Assembly: GCF_001442625.1 (NCBI RefSeq)
Contig: NZ_LMZQ01000014.1
Location: forward strand, 62,001 to 126,000
Source: Pedobacter ginsenosidimutans
Lineage (GTDB): Bacteria > Bacteroidota > Bacteroidia > Sphingobacteriales > Sphingobacteriaceae
DNA length: 64,000 nt
Reading direction: 5' to 3'
The position numbers and the translations under genes were made by a program. Positions 49,356 through 58,942 of this stretch are shown one piece after another; positions within the stretch are counted from its first letter, which is position 1, and each line of letters begins with the position of its first letter. Below the pieces are notes generated by a model, which had not been told where the DNA came from, did no database searches, and was given only the letters and a program-made list of their open reading frames with translations.

Positions 49356-51614
49356 TTATTCGTAACCGTTTTCAAAAACGATAGTCTGTTTTTTTTCCAG
49401 GTTCACTTCGGCAATTCCATCATCGCCCATTTTTACACTCTCAGCAGGTATATCTCTTACCACATAAGTTTTAAAAGGCAGTTTAATTCTAAGAACGCCC
49501 GCTTTTTCTGCATAAACTTTTACTGTTGTTGGCACACCGTTTTCTTTATTGCCGCTTACTAAAAAGGCGCCTTCAGCACGTAGATTATTAAAAGTAACAT
49601 CTTTCCAGCTTTGTGGCACTGCCGGGAATGCCTGTATATAACCATTTCTGCTTTGCAATAAAAGTTCCTGAACGCCCTGTGCAAAGGCAAAATTGCCTTC
49701 TAAGGTAAAAGGGCGGTAGGTGAAGCCTGAGTACTGCCCCCCTTTTTGATCGCCATTTAAATGAAAACTGTTCGGCGAACAGAAATTGGATGCAAAAATT
49801 TCCAGTTGCTTTACTGCCTTACCGGCCTGGTAAGCCCTTGCATATATAGAAGCCATCCAGCTAAAAGAGTAACCACACCATGCCCTTGTACCAATTTCTT
49901 CTAACCGTTTTAAGGAGTTATCGATAATGGTTTTATCTTTCTCGCGGTTAACATCCAATAAATCGAGCGGATATATGGCCATATACTGCGACATGTGCCT
50001 GTGCGAGCTTGTTAAATTAGATCCAGGTGCAATGGTAAAACCAGTTTCATTTATTTCATAATCCGGTAACTGATTCAGCATTTCCGCCCAATGTTTGCTT
50101 TCGTCTATTTTACCTTTTGCCTTGCTTACTTCGGCCGCAGCGTTAAATAAGAACTTAGCTAAGGCCAAATCGAAATTGGTCCAGTTTAAGAACCAGGCTT
50201 TAATACTGTTATCGTTATACTCAGGACTAGAGCTTAAAGGCAGTGAACGTTTGCCATCTTTCAACCTTGTAATATTCTCCAGGTAAGTTGCTGCTTCATG
50301 GATATATGGATAGGCTCTACTTTTAAGAAACGCTTTATCCATGCTATATTTCCACTGCCAATAAAAATGTTGTGAAGTCCATGCGCTTACGGTTGGCGAA
50401 AGTGAATACTGGATCCATCCACCCATCGGATCGCCATTTAAAGTAATTACACCAGGAACATTTAAGCCTTCAACGCCAAAATACTGTTTGGTATAGGTAA
50501 GGTTACTTTTTCTGATTTTCCATAGCCAATCGGTAAAAGTGGCTCCTTCTGCCAGGTGGTTAGCGCTATATGTTGGCCAATAACTCAATTGAGTATTTAA
50601 ATCATTGTGGAAATCGCCTTTCCAGGGTGGTAAGCTGCCATTATCGGCTGTCCAAACGGCTTGTAAAGTTATGGCTGGCGCACCTTTTCTGGCTACACAC
50701 CCTAACTTGTACATTTCTAAATAGTATTGTTTTTGAATAAGCTGATCCGGAACAGAGATATTCGATTTATTCCAGAAATCTTCCCACCATTTGGTGTGAG
50801 AATTCCAGCCTTTTGGCTCTTTTGCCGTTGAAGAAATAGCGGGTAATTTTGCAGCTTTATCATTACTAATAGTCCAGGAACCAATTACATTGCCGTTCGC
50901 CATTATTTTCCATTGAACCAGCACTTCATAATAATGATCTTGGTAAGTAGGCTGGCGGTAACGGACACTATTTATCGTATTGTTAACTGTTCCTTTTGCA
51001 TAGCCCAGTTTCTGCAAACCCTCACCTGCATGGCTGTTATCGCCTTTTTCTATCAAATTATTAGCGTAATTATGCACAATCAGGTTAGGTATGATCGCCG
51101 TTGATTTAAGATTTTCGAAACTAAAATATCCCCGTTGCCGCTTTGCATGAATGTAACAGTTAAAAACTGTACCATTTTCAAATTTTACGGTGTTTAAGGC
51201 CGTTTCGATATCCAATTCATTTGATACCACTTTACCCAGCTTAGCAATATCAAATTCCATTGCCGCTGCAGGTAATTTAGTTGGATATGGACTGTTATCA
51301 TAAGGTTCATCACCTATTTTTTGAACGGCAGCATAGTTATTTTGGTGAACCTGCTCTTCTACCCACTTAAAGTTAAGTTTCGAAATATCCAGTGCTTTTC
51401 GTTCATCCCACAGATCTGCACGATCTAAAGAAAGGCGTAGTTTGTTGTTCTTTTCCCATATTAAAACACCTAACATACCGTTCCCCAAGGGCATGGCTTC
51501 ATCCCACTTGTTGGCGAGTTTAGGAAAGGAAAGATTATAAGGTTTTAAAGATTGGGCATAACCTGCTGAAGAAAAGCACAGGAGTAAAAAGAATAGGGTA
51601 AATTTAGTTTTCAT
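49356..51614 (-). CDS. secreted GH95-like glycoside hydrolase
   Basis: A 752-residue enzyme with signal peptide (MKTKFTLFFLLLCFSSAGYAQ). The N-terminal beta-sandwich starts EAMPLGNGMLGVLIW (38-52) and LSLDRADLWDER, the layout of GH95. The central helical barrel has DFHNDLNTQLSYWPTYSANH, and the C-terminal end has FTLEGNFAFAQGVQELLLQSRNGYIQAFPAVPQSWKDV, a clear GH95/GH65-like end. GH95 enzymes release alpha-L-fucose or alpha-L-galactose from plant or host glycans. Several normally conserved GH95 segments are altered here, so the exact linkage is uncertain. No susCD genes are nearby. Confidence 0.75.
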   Translation of the reverse strand: MKTKFTLFFLLLCFSSAGYAQSLKPYNLSFPKLANKWDEAMPLGNGMLGVLIWEKNNKLRLSLDRADLWDERKALDISKLNFKWVEEQVHQNNYAAVQKIGDEPYDNSPYPTKLPAAAMEFDIAKLGKVVSNELDIETALNTVKFENGTVFNCYIHAKRQRGYFSFENLKSTAIIPNLIVHNYANNLIEKGDNSHAGEGLQKLGYAKGTVNNTINSVRYRQPTYQDHYYEVLVQWKIMANGNVIGSWTISNDKAAKLPAISSTAKEPKGWNSHTKWWEDFWNKSNISVPDQLIQKQYYLEMYKLGCVARKGAPAITLQAVWTADNGSLPPWKGDFHNDLNTQLSYWPTYSANHLAEGATFTDWLWKIRKSNLTYTKQYFGVEGLNVPGVITLNGDPMGGWIQYSLSPTVSAWTSQHFYWQWKYSMDKAFLKSRAYPYIHEAATYLENITRLKDGKRSLPLSSSPEYNDNSIKAWFLNWTNFDLALAKFLFNAAAEVSKAKGKIDESKHWAEMLNQLPDYEINETGFTIAPGSNLTSSHRHMSQYMAIYPLDLLDVNREKDKTIIDNSLKRLEEIGTRAWCGYSFSWMASIYARAYQAGKAVKQLEIFASNFCSPNSFHLNGDQKGGQYSGFTYRPFTLEGNFAFAQGVQELLLQSRNGYIQAFPAVPQSWKDVTFNNLRAEGAFLVSGNKENGVPTTVKVYAEKAGVLRIKLPFKTYVVRDIPAESVKMGDDGIAEVNLEKKQTIVFENGYE

Positions 51615-51750
51615 TTGTTTGTTTAGAAATGGTTAGCACGTGTGGTGTTCTATCAATTTCTAAAATAATGATATTAAATTACAATAAAATCCAGAAAAAT
51701 TGCGCAAACGTTTGATGGATAATATAAAACAGGTTATTGCGAAAAAAAGC

Positions 51751-52773
51751 TTAGTGCACAATTTTAAAAACGAGTTCCTTTAAGAGTTCTCCATCTTCAA
51801 CATTTCCGGTACTATCTAAACCTTTGCTTTTTAAATCGTATTCGCGGAGTAAACCGATTACCTGGAAAACCTTCCCTGTGTTGTAATTTCTTGCAGCTAC
51901 CTCATAATCTTTAATAAAAAATGGAGGCACGCCCAAAGCTGATGCCGCATCGGCCTTATTGGGGATATAGTGGTATTTTAAAAGTTTAGTAAAGTAACCA
52001 CCTAAATTGGCCAAAACCATTACTGTTGGATTGGCTTTAGGGTTGCTGGCGAAATAATTGATAATTTTATTGCATTTCAGCACATCGCGGATAGCCAGTG
52101 CCTTCTGCAATTCGAAAACATTATATTCTTTACTAATACCTATATTTTTCTGAACCAGATCGGTATTAATGGTTACCTCTTTTGGAACATTGAGCATTAA
52201 CTTTTCGATCTCGTTGGCAATTTTAGAGAGGTCAGTTCCTAAATATTCGGCCATTAAAGCCGATGCCTGCTGGTCGATCTTGTAACCTTTATCTTTAATA
52301 AATTCTTCAATCCAGGGTACCAGTTTATAATCGCGCACAGGATCTGACTGAAAAATCAGTCCACTTTTATTAATGGCTTTGTAGATTTTTTTTCGTTTAT
52401 CGAAGTTCGCATACTTAAAGGCCAAAACCAATATGGTACTCGGTAAAGGTTTCTCAAAATAATTGAGCACAAATTCGCCCTCTTTGCTGCTCGAATCTTC
52501 TTTGCCCCACTTTAAATCCTGTGCCTCTTTAACAATTACCACCTGATAATCAGACATCATCGGGTAACGCTTTGCCGCTCCCAAAACCGTAGCCATATCC
52601 GTATCCTTTCCGTATAAAACCGTCTGATTGAAACCTTTTTCGGCATCGTTCAGCAGTTTATCTTCAATATAATCTGTTACTTGATCGATATAGTAAGATT
52701 CTTCACCATGCAATAAGTATACAGGTTTGAATTTTCGGGCTTTGATATCTTTAATAATTTCGGCAGCAGTCAT
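51751..52773 (-). CDS. holA: DNA polymerase III delta subunit
   Basis: A 340-residue clamp-loader delta subunit. Features are KPVYLLHGEESYYIDQVTDYIE near the start (16-37), a central ATPase-like fold without Walker motifs as expected for delta, the FVLNYFEKPLPSTILVLAFKYANFDKRKK segment, TDLSKIANEIEKLML, and a helical collar domain ending ELVFKIVH. It opens the sliding clamp during replication. It is divergent from the small HsdR_N-like gene across 191 bp. Confidence 0.9.
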   Translation of the reverse strand: MTAAEIIKDIKARKFKPVYLLHGEESYYIDQVTDYIEDKLLNDAEKGFNQTVLYGKDTDMATVLGAAKRYPMMSDYQVVIVKEAQDLKWGKEDSSSKEGEFVLNYFEKPLPSTILVLAFKYANFDKRKKIYKAINKSGLIFQSDPVRDYKLVPWIEEFIKDKGYKIDQQASALMAEYLGTDLSKIANEIEKLMLNVPKEVTINTDLVQKNIGISKEYNVFELQKALAIRDVLKCNKIINYFASNPKANPTVMVLANLGGYFTKLLKYHYIPNKADAASALGVPPFFIKDYEVAARNYNTGKVFQVIGLLREYDLKSKGLDSTGNVEDGELLKELVFKIVH

Positions 52774-52922
52774 TGCCCGTAAAATTACGATTTAGCTTTA
52801 AGGATTTAGGCAAATGTTTATAATTTAAAGATGTGAGGTGCCAGATTTGAGATTCGCTTACATATCTTAAAATTAAACTAACTTTGAAGCCGTAATAATT
52901 GATAAATTGTTTATTGTTGCAT

Positions 52923-52961
52923 GGTTAACTGCCAATTGCAAACTGATAACTGCCAACTGAG
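52923..52961. repeat. short aactg-type minisatellite
   Basis: About five 7-base steps (aactgcc, aattgca, aactgat) lie directly before the ATG of the HsdR_N-like gene, of the same type as 38557-38600 and 44129-44369. Confidence 0.55.
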
Positions 52962-52964
52962 AAA

Positions 52965-53423
52965 ATGTTTACCCCTACTCCGCTTAACCTTCCGCCCTAT
53001 CCATTTAAAATTACCCAAAAAGATGATCTGGTTTTCATTTTCGATGAGCTGAGGAAAAAGCACCTCGTACTTACACCTGAGGAATGGGTACGCCAACATT
53101 TTATACAACACCTGGTTTTGGAAAAGAAATTTCCACGTACATTAATCCAGATTGAAGGCGGTTTAGTTTTAAACCAATTACAAAAGCGGAGCGATATTTT
53201 GGTTTACAATACCGCTGGCGAAAAACTGATGTTAATTGAATGTAAGGCACCCAAAGTAAAGATTACGCAATCGGTTTTCGATCAGGCTTCGCGGTACAAT
53301 TCTATCCATCAGGCCAAATGGATTGTGTTAACCAATGGTTTGCAGCATGTTTATGCAAAGATGGATATGGAAAAAGGCAGCTTTAACTTCGTACAGGAAA
53401 TGCCGGATTATTTGGGGTTGTAG
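52965..53423 (+). CDS. stand-alone HsdR_N-like PD-(D/E)XK protein
   Basis: A 152-residue protein covering only the N-terminal nuclease-type domain of type I restriction HsdR. The active-site set is RSDILVY with Asp77, then Glu92-Cys-Lys94 in LIECKAPKV, and a further helix QASRYN (108-113) with the conserved glutamine. There is no helicase part and no hsdM/hsdS nearby, so it is not a working restriction enzyme. Such small genes beside holA recur in Bacteroidota by my recollection. A repair or other DNA-processing role is possible. Confidence 0.82.
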   Translation: MFTPTPLNLPPYPFKITQKDDLVFIFDELRKKHLVLTPEEWVRQHFIQHLVLEKKFPRTLIQIEGGLVLNQLQKRSDILVYNTAGEKLMLIECKAPKVKITQSVFDQASRYNSIHQAKWIVLTNGLQHVYAKMDMEKGSFNFVQEMPDYLGL

Positions 53424-54254
53424 CACAATAATTTTGCCACGGAAGCACGGAAAATCACAGAATAAAATTACTCCAGTTTTAAATAATGCTATTCAACCAT
53501 TAATAGCAGCAAAAGCCTTCCGATTTTAAACCTGATTGACGCGAAAATCCTTTTTTGTCACCCTGAGCGGAGTCGAAGGGCAAAAAAGATTGGAGCAGAA
53601 AGCAGGACTAACCTTAAAAAGATCTACTGCAATTGCTTTCCAAAATAAAATGAAAGTAGAATAATATTCTTCTTGGTCGGAGAGACACCAACCAATAGGG
53701 AAAGAGTACAAATCTGAGCTTGTAGATGGCCTAAATATTCATAAATAGCTTTATGATTTAATCGTTTGTATAAGAAAATCAACAGTAGCAGATCTCTCCA
53801 TTACGCTGTGCTTCAGTCGAGATGACGATGTTTCTATTAGATTCACCTATCGGTTGGTGTCCCACCGACCGAAACTTAATCTACATCCACAAAATGAAAG
53901 TAGAATAACAGTTCTTCTTGGTCGGTGAGACACCAACCAACAGAAAAATACTATTTGGGGTTGCTATGAGCAGGAATAACATCTTTCTGAATCATGCTAT
54001 GCAATCTTCAATAGCAGCAAAAGCCTTCTGATTCTAAACCTGATTGACGCGAAAATCCTTTTTTTGTCACCCTCAGCGGAGTCGAAGGGCAAAAAAGATT
54101 GGAGCAGAAAGCAGGGCTAACTTTAAAAATAGCGACAACAATTGCTTTCCAAAATAAAATGAAAGTAGAATAATATTCTTCTTGGTCGGTGAGACACCAA
54201 CTAATAGAAAAAACTCAAAAAAAGTCCTTCGACAAGCTCAGGATGACACATGAG
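53424..54254. repeat. 831-bp repeat-rich gap: long direct repeat, family A and C fragments
   Basis: A block of about 215 bp (53486-53700) recurs at 53994-54209 with small differences (508-bp offset), each copy holding a family C palindrome (gtcaccctgagcgg or gtcaccctcagcgg, then gtcgaaggg). A third, partial copy of its right end lies near 53893-53945, and a truncated family A copy at 53791-53827. A further family C piece at about 54223-54250 follows. No gene is seen. Confidence 0.8.
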
Positions 54255-55448
54255 CTACACACTATATTCCGTCTTCCAAACCTGTTTATTCCCGCTATAA
54301 ATGGCCTCGTTACACATGGCCACACATATAGCCGCTTGCGTTCCGGTATTGATATTTGATGCTGGTTCTTTCCTGGTTGTTATCGATTTATAAAATTCAT
54401 CTAGGGCATAATTTGTACCATCAATGGTGGCTTTATCCAAAATCGGGATTCCGCCATCTTTATTTACCACAATTTTTGTGGCTCCAGTTACGCCATCAAC
54501 TATGCCTAATTCTTTTTTAGCACTTTCTTCAGGATAAAACAAGCCGGTATTGGTAAGCAAAGAAACCGAACCTTTAGTGCCTTTTATTTTAAAAAGGTAA
54601 CCATCATGCGCATTGCCACAAGTGGCTCCAAAATTGCCGATCATGCCTTTTTCGTTATAACGGAGAATGGCTTGGATATTATCATAGGTTTCGCGCCCGT
54701 CTTTAAACACATCTATCCCACCCGATCCCATAATTTCATCAGGCTGGGTTTCGAAAGCCCAATTGATAAAATCAATCTGGTGCGATAAAAGTTCGGCGGC
54801 TAATCCGCCAGAATACTCCTTATACATCCGCCAGTTGATCTTACGTTCTAAAGCTGGATCTGGCACTGCCCTACGCCAATTGCCGTTACGGTCCCAACGG
54901 CAATCGATCTGGCTAACCTTGCCCAAATAACCACTTTGGATCATATCCTTCACCTTAAAATATAAAGGCGAATAACGATACTGATAACCAACCTGAAAAA
55001 CCCGATTGGGATATTGTTTTACCAGTTTTTTAAGTTCGAGTGCCTGGGCAATATTGTATGTCATGGTTTTTTCTACATACACATGTTTGCCGGCCAGTAC
55101 CGCATCTTTGGCAATTCTGAAATGTTCACTTAAAGGTGTGGCAATAAAAACCGCGTCAATTGTTTTATCGTCTAAAACTTTGTGGTAATCTTTTATGGCC
55201 TTTGCATCAGCAGGAACATACTTTTCGGTTTCCTTAAGTCTAAAATCGAGTAAATCGCAATAAGCTTTAATTTTATATTTTGCGGGCATTGATTTAATTA
55301 CCGACAAAACACCTTTGCCACGATCGCCACAACCAATCATTGCCACATTAATAATTTCATCAGCCACTAAATTAGCAAAACCCTGGTTACCCAAAAGTAA
55401 ACCAGAGCCTAACAAAGTGGTATGTTTTACAAAAGATCGACGATGCAT
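54255..55448 (-). CDS. Tat-exported Gfo/Idh/MocA oxidoreductase with EKT variant
   Basis: A 397-residue protein with a twin-arginine signal (MHRRSFVKHTTLLGSG), a nucleotide-binding motif VAMIGCGDRG (35-44) and IATPLSEH (102-109). The usual EKP is EKT (126-128): lysine is kept, proline is changed. The C-terminal domain is normal in length. The protein should oxidise or isomerise a sugar in the periplasm with tightly bound NAD(P). It lies downstream of the DUF1080 gene with 284 bp and a family B repeat between, so it may have its own promoter. Substrate is inferred from the cluster. Confidence 0.9.
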   Translation of the reverse strand: MHRRSFVKHTTLLGSGLLLGNQGFANLVADEIINVAMIGCGDRGKGVLSVIKSMPAKYKIKAYCDLLDFRLKETEKYVPADAKAIKDYHKVLDDKTIDAVFIATPLSEHFRIAKDAVLAGKHVYVEKTMTYNIAQALELKKLVKQYPNRVFQVGYQYRYSPLYFKVKDMIQSGYLGKVSQIDCRWDRNGNWRRAVPDPALERKINWRMYKEYSGGLAAELLSHQIDFINWAFETQPDEIMGSGGIDVFKDGRETYDNIQAILRYNEKGMIGNFGATCGNAHDGYLFKIKGTKGSVSLLTNTGLFYPEESAKKELGIVDGVTGATKIVVNKDGGIPILDKATIDGTNYALDEFYKSITTRKEPASNINTGTQAAICVAMCNEAIYSGNKQVWKTEYSV

Positions 55449-55567
55449 GATATTTTAATATTTTATTTCTTTATTCGTAAATATATTTAACCACAGATTA
55501 ATACGGAAAACCTAAATTGATTATTAATATTGGCTTAAAAGTTTTCTCGGATATTTTAGCTCACAGT

Positions 55568-55671
55568 CGTCACCCTGTCCCGAAGCTTCGGGATCAGGGT
55601 CTATATAGCAAGAAAGATGCTGAAATAAATTTACTGCGTAGCTTTACGCTGCGCTACAGGTCAGCATGACG
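55568..55671. repeat. dispersed intergenic repeat, family B
   Basis: Starts cgtcaccctg, ends cagcatgacg, with an inner cccgaagcttcggg palindrome and a gcgtagc...gcgctac hairpin. A ttaaccacagatta motif at about 55489 repeats the inner arm of the 10037-10170 element. Confidence 0.75.
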
Positions 55672-55732
55672 ATCGCGTTAAGAAAAGTAGGCTAAAACTA
55701 ATCAAAACGTATAAATATTAACCGAACTCAGG

Positions 55733-57097
55733 TTACAATGTTTTAATTTTAATCGTCCTGAAATCTACTTTGTTACCGTGATCCTGAAGGAGGATATGTC
55801 CTTTTGGTGCTTCACCAAAGTTTTTCCAATCTTTATACTTGCTGATGGCAACCAATTTTTTAAATTCTTCTGAACCGCGTGTATATTCTAAAACTTTTAC
55901 GCCATTTAAATAATGCTCTACTTTGTTATTTGGATACACCACCAAACGTCCGTTATTCCAGCTTCCAATAGGACGCAGGTAACGGGCTTCTTTTTTCGAA
56001 GTCATTAAATCGTATAACGAAGCCAAGGTGCGGTTTCCATCTCTGCCCAATTTTGCATCAGGATGTAAAACATCATCTAAAACCTGATATTCGAGACCAA
56101 TAGCAGAACCTTTATTTTTTTCGCTCAGGGTAACAAAATATTTTACGCCACTGTTGGCACCAGGGGTAAGCTTAAACTCGAACGACAAATCAAAAGCAGC
56201 ATATTCTTCCTTGGTTACAATATCGCCGCCGTTGGTCGATTCTGCACCACCCGATGGCTCTACACTGATAACGCCATCGGCAATTTTCCATCCTTTGGCG
56301 GGGAAAGTAGTTTTATAGGCACCAACCCAACCTGCATTGCTTTTACCATCGAACAAAAGTTTATAACCTTCTGACTTTTCGTAAGCAGATAAGGTATTGG
56401 GTGTTAAATTAACCGTATAAATTCCTTTTGGAAAAGCTTTGGCTTTTAAGCCCTCTGTTTGAATGTTAATGTTTTTGAAATAAACTTTCTTGCCATCATT
56501 ATCCAGGTTATTGCCAATGCCATGAACCTGCAAACCGATAAATCCTGATTTATCCAAAGTATCGATCACGTAGGCCACAGGCGTTCCATTTACCCAGGTT
56601 TTGGTTTCGTTACCAATACATTCGATTTTGTAATGGTTAAACTCATTCTTTTTATACAGTGGTTTTGCCGATGGATTAAGCTCCAAAGGATATAGCCACA
56701 ATCTTCTGGCCTCATCGTAAATTCCCCCGGTCCATGCCCTTGGTGTAGGGTCTATTTCTACCTGCCTGCCAAAAACCAATCCTTTACCGTTATTTCCCTC
56801 TGGTTTAATATGGCTGCGGGTTTGTACGCCCGAGTTAGTGGTTTCACCTTCGAGTTTTACATCCAGTTCTAAAATAAAATCTCCATATTCTTTTTCAGTG
56901 ATTAAGAACGAATTTGGTGTGCCTTTGGTCATCGTTCCGATAATCATTCCATCTTCAACTTTGTATGGAGCGGCTCCTGCAACTGCTTTCCAACCGGTTA
57001 AGGTTTTACCATCAAATAATGGTTTTGCTTTTTGGGCAGCGGCTGATAAACTGATTAGCGAAAGTGCCAGAATACTATATTTTTTAAAATTTAACAT
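55733..57097 (-). CDS. secreted protein with two DUF1080 (3-keto-glycoside hydrolase-like) domains
   Basis: A 454-residue protein starting at the ATG at 57097 (MLNFKKYSILALSLISLSAAAQ signal). Two concanavalin-like DUF1080 domains follow: KPLFDGKTLTGWKAV (about 25-39) through the first 210 residues, and YKLLFDGKSNAGWVGA (about 240-255) to the end. Each has the typical E-Y-x-D-F or F-D-L-S-F strand with NSGV. Members of this family cleave 3-keto-disaccharides or 3-keto-glycosides made by Gfo/Idh-type dehydrogenases. Both neighbours on the same strand are such dehydrogenases, which strongly supports that pathway. The upstream ATG-less extension to 57121 is not needed. Confidence 0.88.
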   Translation of the reverse strand: MLNFKKYSILALSLISLSAAAQKAKPLFDGKTLTGWKAVAGAAPYKVEDGMIIGTMTKGTPNSFLITEKEYGDFILELDVKLEGETTNSGVQTRSHIKPEGNNGKGLVFGRQVEIDPTPRAWTGGIYDEARRLWLYPLELNPSAKPLYKKNEFNHYKIECIGNETKTWVNGTPVAYVIDTLDKSGFIGLQVHGIGNNLDNDGKKVYFKNINIQTEGLKAKAFPKGIYTVNLTPNTLSAYEKSEGYKLLFDGKSNAGWVGAYKTTFPAKGWKIADGVISVEPSGGAESTNGGDIVTKEEYAAFDLSFEFKLTPGANSGVKYFVTLSEKNKGSAIGLEYQVLDDVLHPDAKLGRDGNRTLASLYDLMTSKKEARYLRPIGSWNNGRLVVYPNNKVEHYLNGVKVLEYTRGSEEFKKLVAISKYKDWKNFGEAPKGHILLQDHGNKVDFRTIKIKTL

Positions 57098-57148
57098 GAT
57101 TTGTTTTTTTCTTGCCGTCATTGCGGGGAAGAATGACGATATTTTTTT

Positions 57149-58504
57149 TTAATATTTAAATACTTTTCCGTTTGCGATTACTTCTTGTCTGCTTTCATCG
57201 AAAATTGCCTTTGCACCTGTTCGTACCGCGGCATTGGTCATGATATTGGCAATAGAGTGTGAATAACCAGCTTCAACAGGCGCATTTGGTGTTTTACGAC
57301 TGCGCACACATTCCATCCAGTTGCGCATATGGCCAGAGGTTAATGCATCGCCACCCATATTGGCTCCTGTAGCCGTTTTAATTTCGGTTTTACTTAAATC
57401 AAACTCAGGCAAAAGATTGGCTTTTAAACCCATAGCTGCAGCCTCTTTTTCCTTTAAACCACCTTTTGGCGATACTTTATTGGTAATTAAATTCAACTCG
57501 CCACCGTTTGAATAGTAAACCTCGCCCACATCGCCTACACTATTCTGCATTCTTGAGGTAAAAGTAACCTGAAAACCATCTGTAGTATCAGGCTGGCCAT
57601 AATCGAATACGGCAACCATCGAATCCCAGTTTCTACGGCCATCTTTCCAGGTGTAAATGCCTCCGTTTGCCACTACACTGCGCGGATGTTTTAAATTGGT
57701 AAACCAGTGCACCGTATCAATCTGGTGCGACATCCATTGTCCTGGCATACCCGAAGAATATGGCCAGAACAAGCGGTATTCTAAATATTTTCTTGGATCG
57801 AAGGCTTCGGTTGGGCGGTTCAACAAGAATCTTTTCCAATCGATATCTTCTTCTTTTAATTTGGCTACTAAATCTGGTCTGCGCCATCGGCCAGGCTGGT
57901 TTACATTCCATACCAAATCTACAGCAGTTATCGGCCCGAATTTTCCATCCTGAATAAATTTTGCCGCATTGGTATAATTCTCACCACTCCTTCTTTGCGA
58001 ACCAATCTGTACAATCTGTTTGCTTGCTTTAACGGCTTTAAATGCGGCTTTGGCATCGTCCATGGTTTCGGCAAAGGGTTTTTCTACATAGGCATCGCAA
58101 CTGGCTTTTACAGCTTCGATGGTGTGAAGTGCATGCTGAAAATCGGCCGTACTGATAATCACCGCATCAAGATCTTTAGTGGCATAAAGCTCATCGTTGT
58201 TCCGGCAGGCTTTAATATCGTGACCAAATTTTGCTTTTAAATGGGCAATCCCTAAATCTCTCCGGTAGTTCCATAAATCAGAAAGACCTACAATGTCGAA
58301 GTTTAATTCCTTGTTATGGTTCAGGAAACAAGGCAAAAGGGTCTCTTTAAAACGATCAGAAAACCCAACAACACCAACGCGTACCCGATCATTTGCACCG
58401 ATGATGCGTCCATAACTTTTGGCACTCATGCCCATTGTACCCGCGTAGGTTGCAGCAGCAAATATTGCTGATTGTTTAATAAATTTTCTTCTGGAATTTT
58501 CCAT
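57149..58504 (-). CDS. Tat-exported Gfo/Idh/MocA oxidoreductase (first gene of the keto-glycoside set)
   Basis: A 451-residue protein with a twin-arginine signal (MENSRRKFIKQSAIFAAATYAG), a variant nucleotide-binding loop VGVVGFSDR (43-51), and catalytic EKP (141-143) in DAYVEKPFAE. The C-terminal domain includes WNVNQPGRWRRPDLV and MSHQIDTVHWF, typical of large periplasmic members with a substrate-lid insertion. It lies 51 bp upstream of the DUF1080 gene. The pair suggests oxidation of a glycoside at C3 followed by cleavage; the sugar is unknown. Confidence 0.9.
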   Translation of the reverse strand: MENSRRKFIKQSAIFAAATYAGTMGMSAKSYGRIIGANDRVRVGVVGFSDRFKETLLPCFLNHNKELNFDIVGLSDLWNYRRDLGIAHLKAKFGHDIKACRNNDELYATKDLDAVIISTADFQHALHTIEAVKASCDAYVEKPFAETMDDAKAAFKAVKASKQIVQIGSQRRSGENYTNAAKFIQDGKFGPITAVDLVWNVNQPGRWRRPDLVAKLKEEDIDWKRFLLNRPTEAFDPRKYLEYRLFWPYSSGMPGQWMSHQIDTVHWFTNLKHPRSVVANGGIYTWKDGRRNWDSMVAVFDYGQPDTTDGFQVTFTSRMQNSVGDVGEVYYSNGGELNLITNKVSPKGGLKEKEAAAMGLKANLLPEFDLSKTEIKTATGANMGGDALTSGHMRNWMECVRSRKTPNAPVEAGYSHSIANIMTNAAVRTGAKAIFDESRQEVIANGKVFKY

Positions 58505-58942
58505 TTGGGATATTAGGTTAGATTATCTCTTAGTTTGCTAATCTGACAAACCATTTAAATAAAACCTAAAATATGGTTAATAAAAACAAACCTTAAATAT
58601 TCGCAAGTAATATTTTTGAAACTTTATATTAAAAAAATGGCTTATAATCGTATTAACCCTAAATAAATAGCCAGAAAACCCTTATTCAAGGCAATAATTT
58701 ATTTTTATCGATATCTAGGAAAACGTTTGAAATAATTTATTCCTATTGAGATAGTTTTAATTAACTATAAGTAAAAAAGCCTTTCAGAAAATAATCTAAA
58801 AGGCTTTTTAGGGAGAGTCGTCACCCTGAACCGAGCCCTAGCGAGTTCACCGAAGGTAATTCATTTCAGGGTCTAAATATAATAGCAGGAAAGATGCTGA
58901 AATTAATTCAGCATGACGATCGCAATGGCTGTTAAGTTATTA
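58505..58942. repeat. gap with valS terminator and family B repeat
   Basis: A full family B copy lies at 58819-58918 (cgtcaccctga...cagcatgacg). A bidirectional terminator sits at 58774-58809. The left part (58505-58770) is AT-rich upstream sequence of the Gfo/Idh gene with no clear consensus promoter. Confidence 0.7.
58774..58809 (-). terminator. Rho-independent terminator, probably for valS
   Basis: An 11-bp stem (58774-58784 with 58799-58809, core agcctt/aaggct) is flanked by A's on the left and T's on the right, so it can act on both strands. On the minus strand it follows valS after the family B element. Confidence 0.75.

Noticed and set aside
52965..53423. Type I restriction-modification system
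   Set aside because: Only the nuclease-like domain exists; helicase, hsdM and hsdS are absent.
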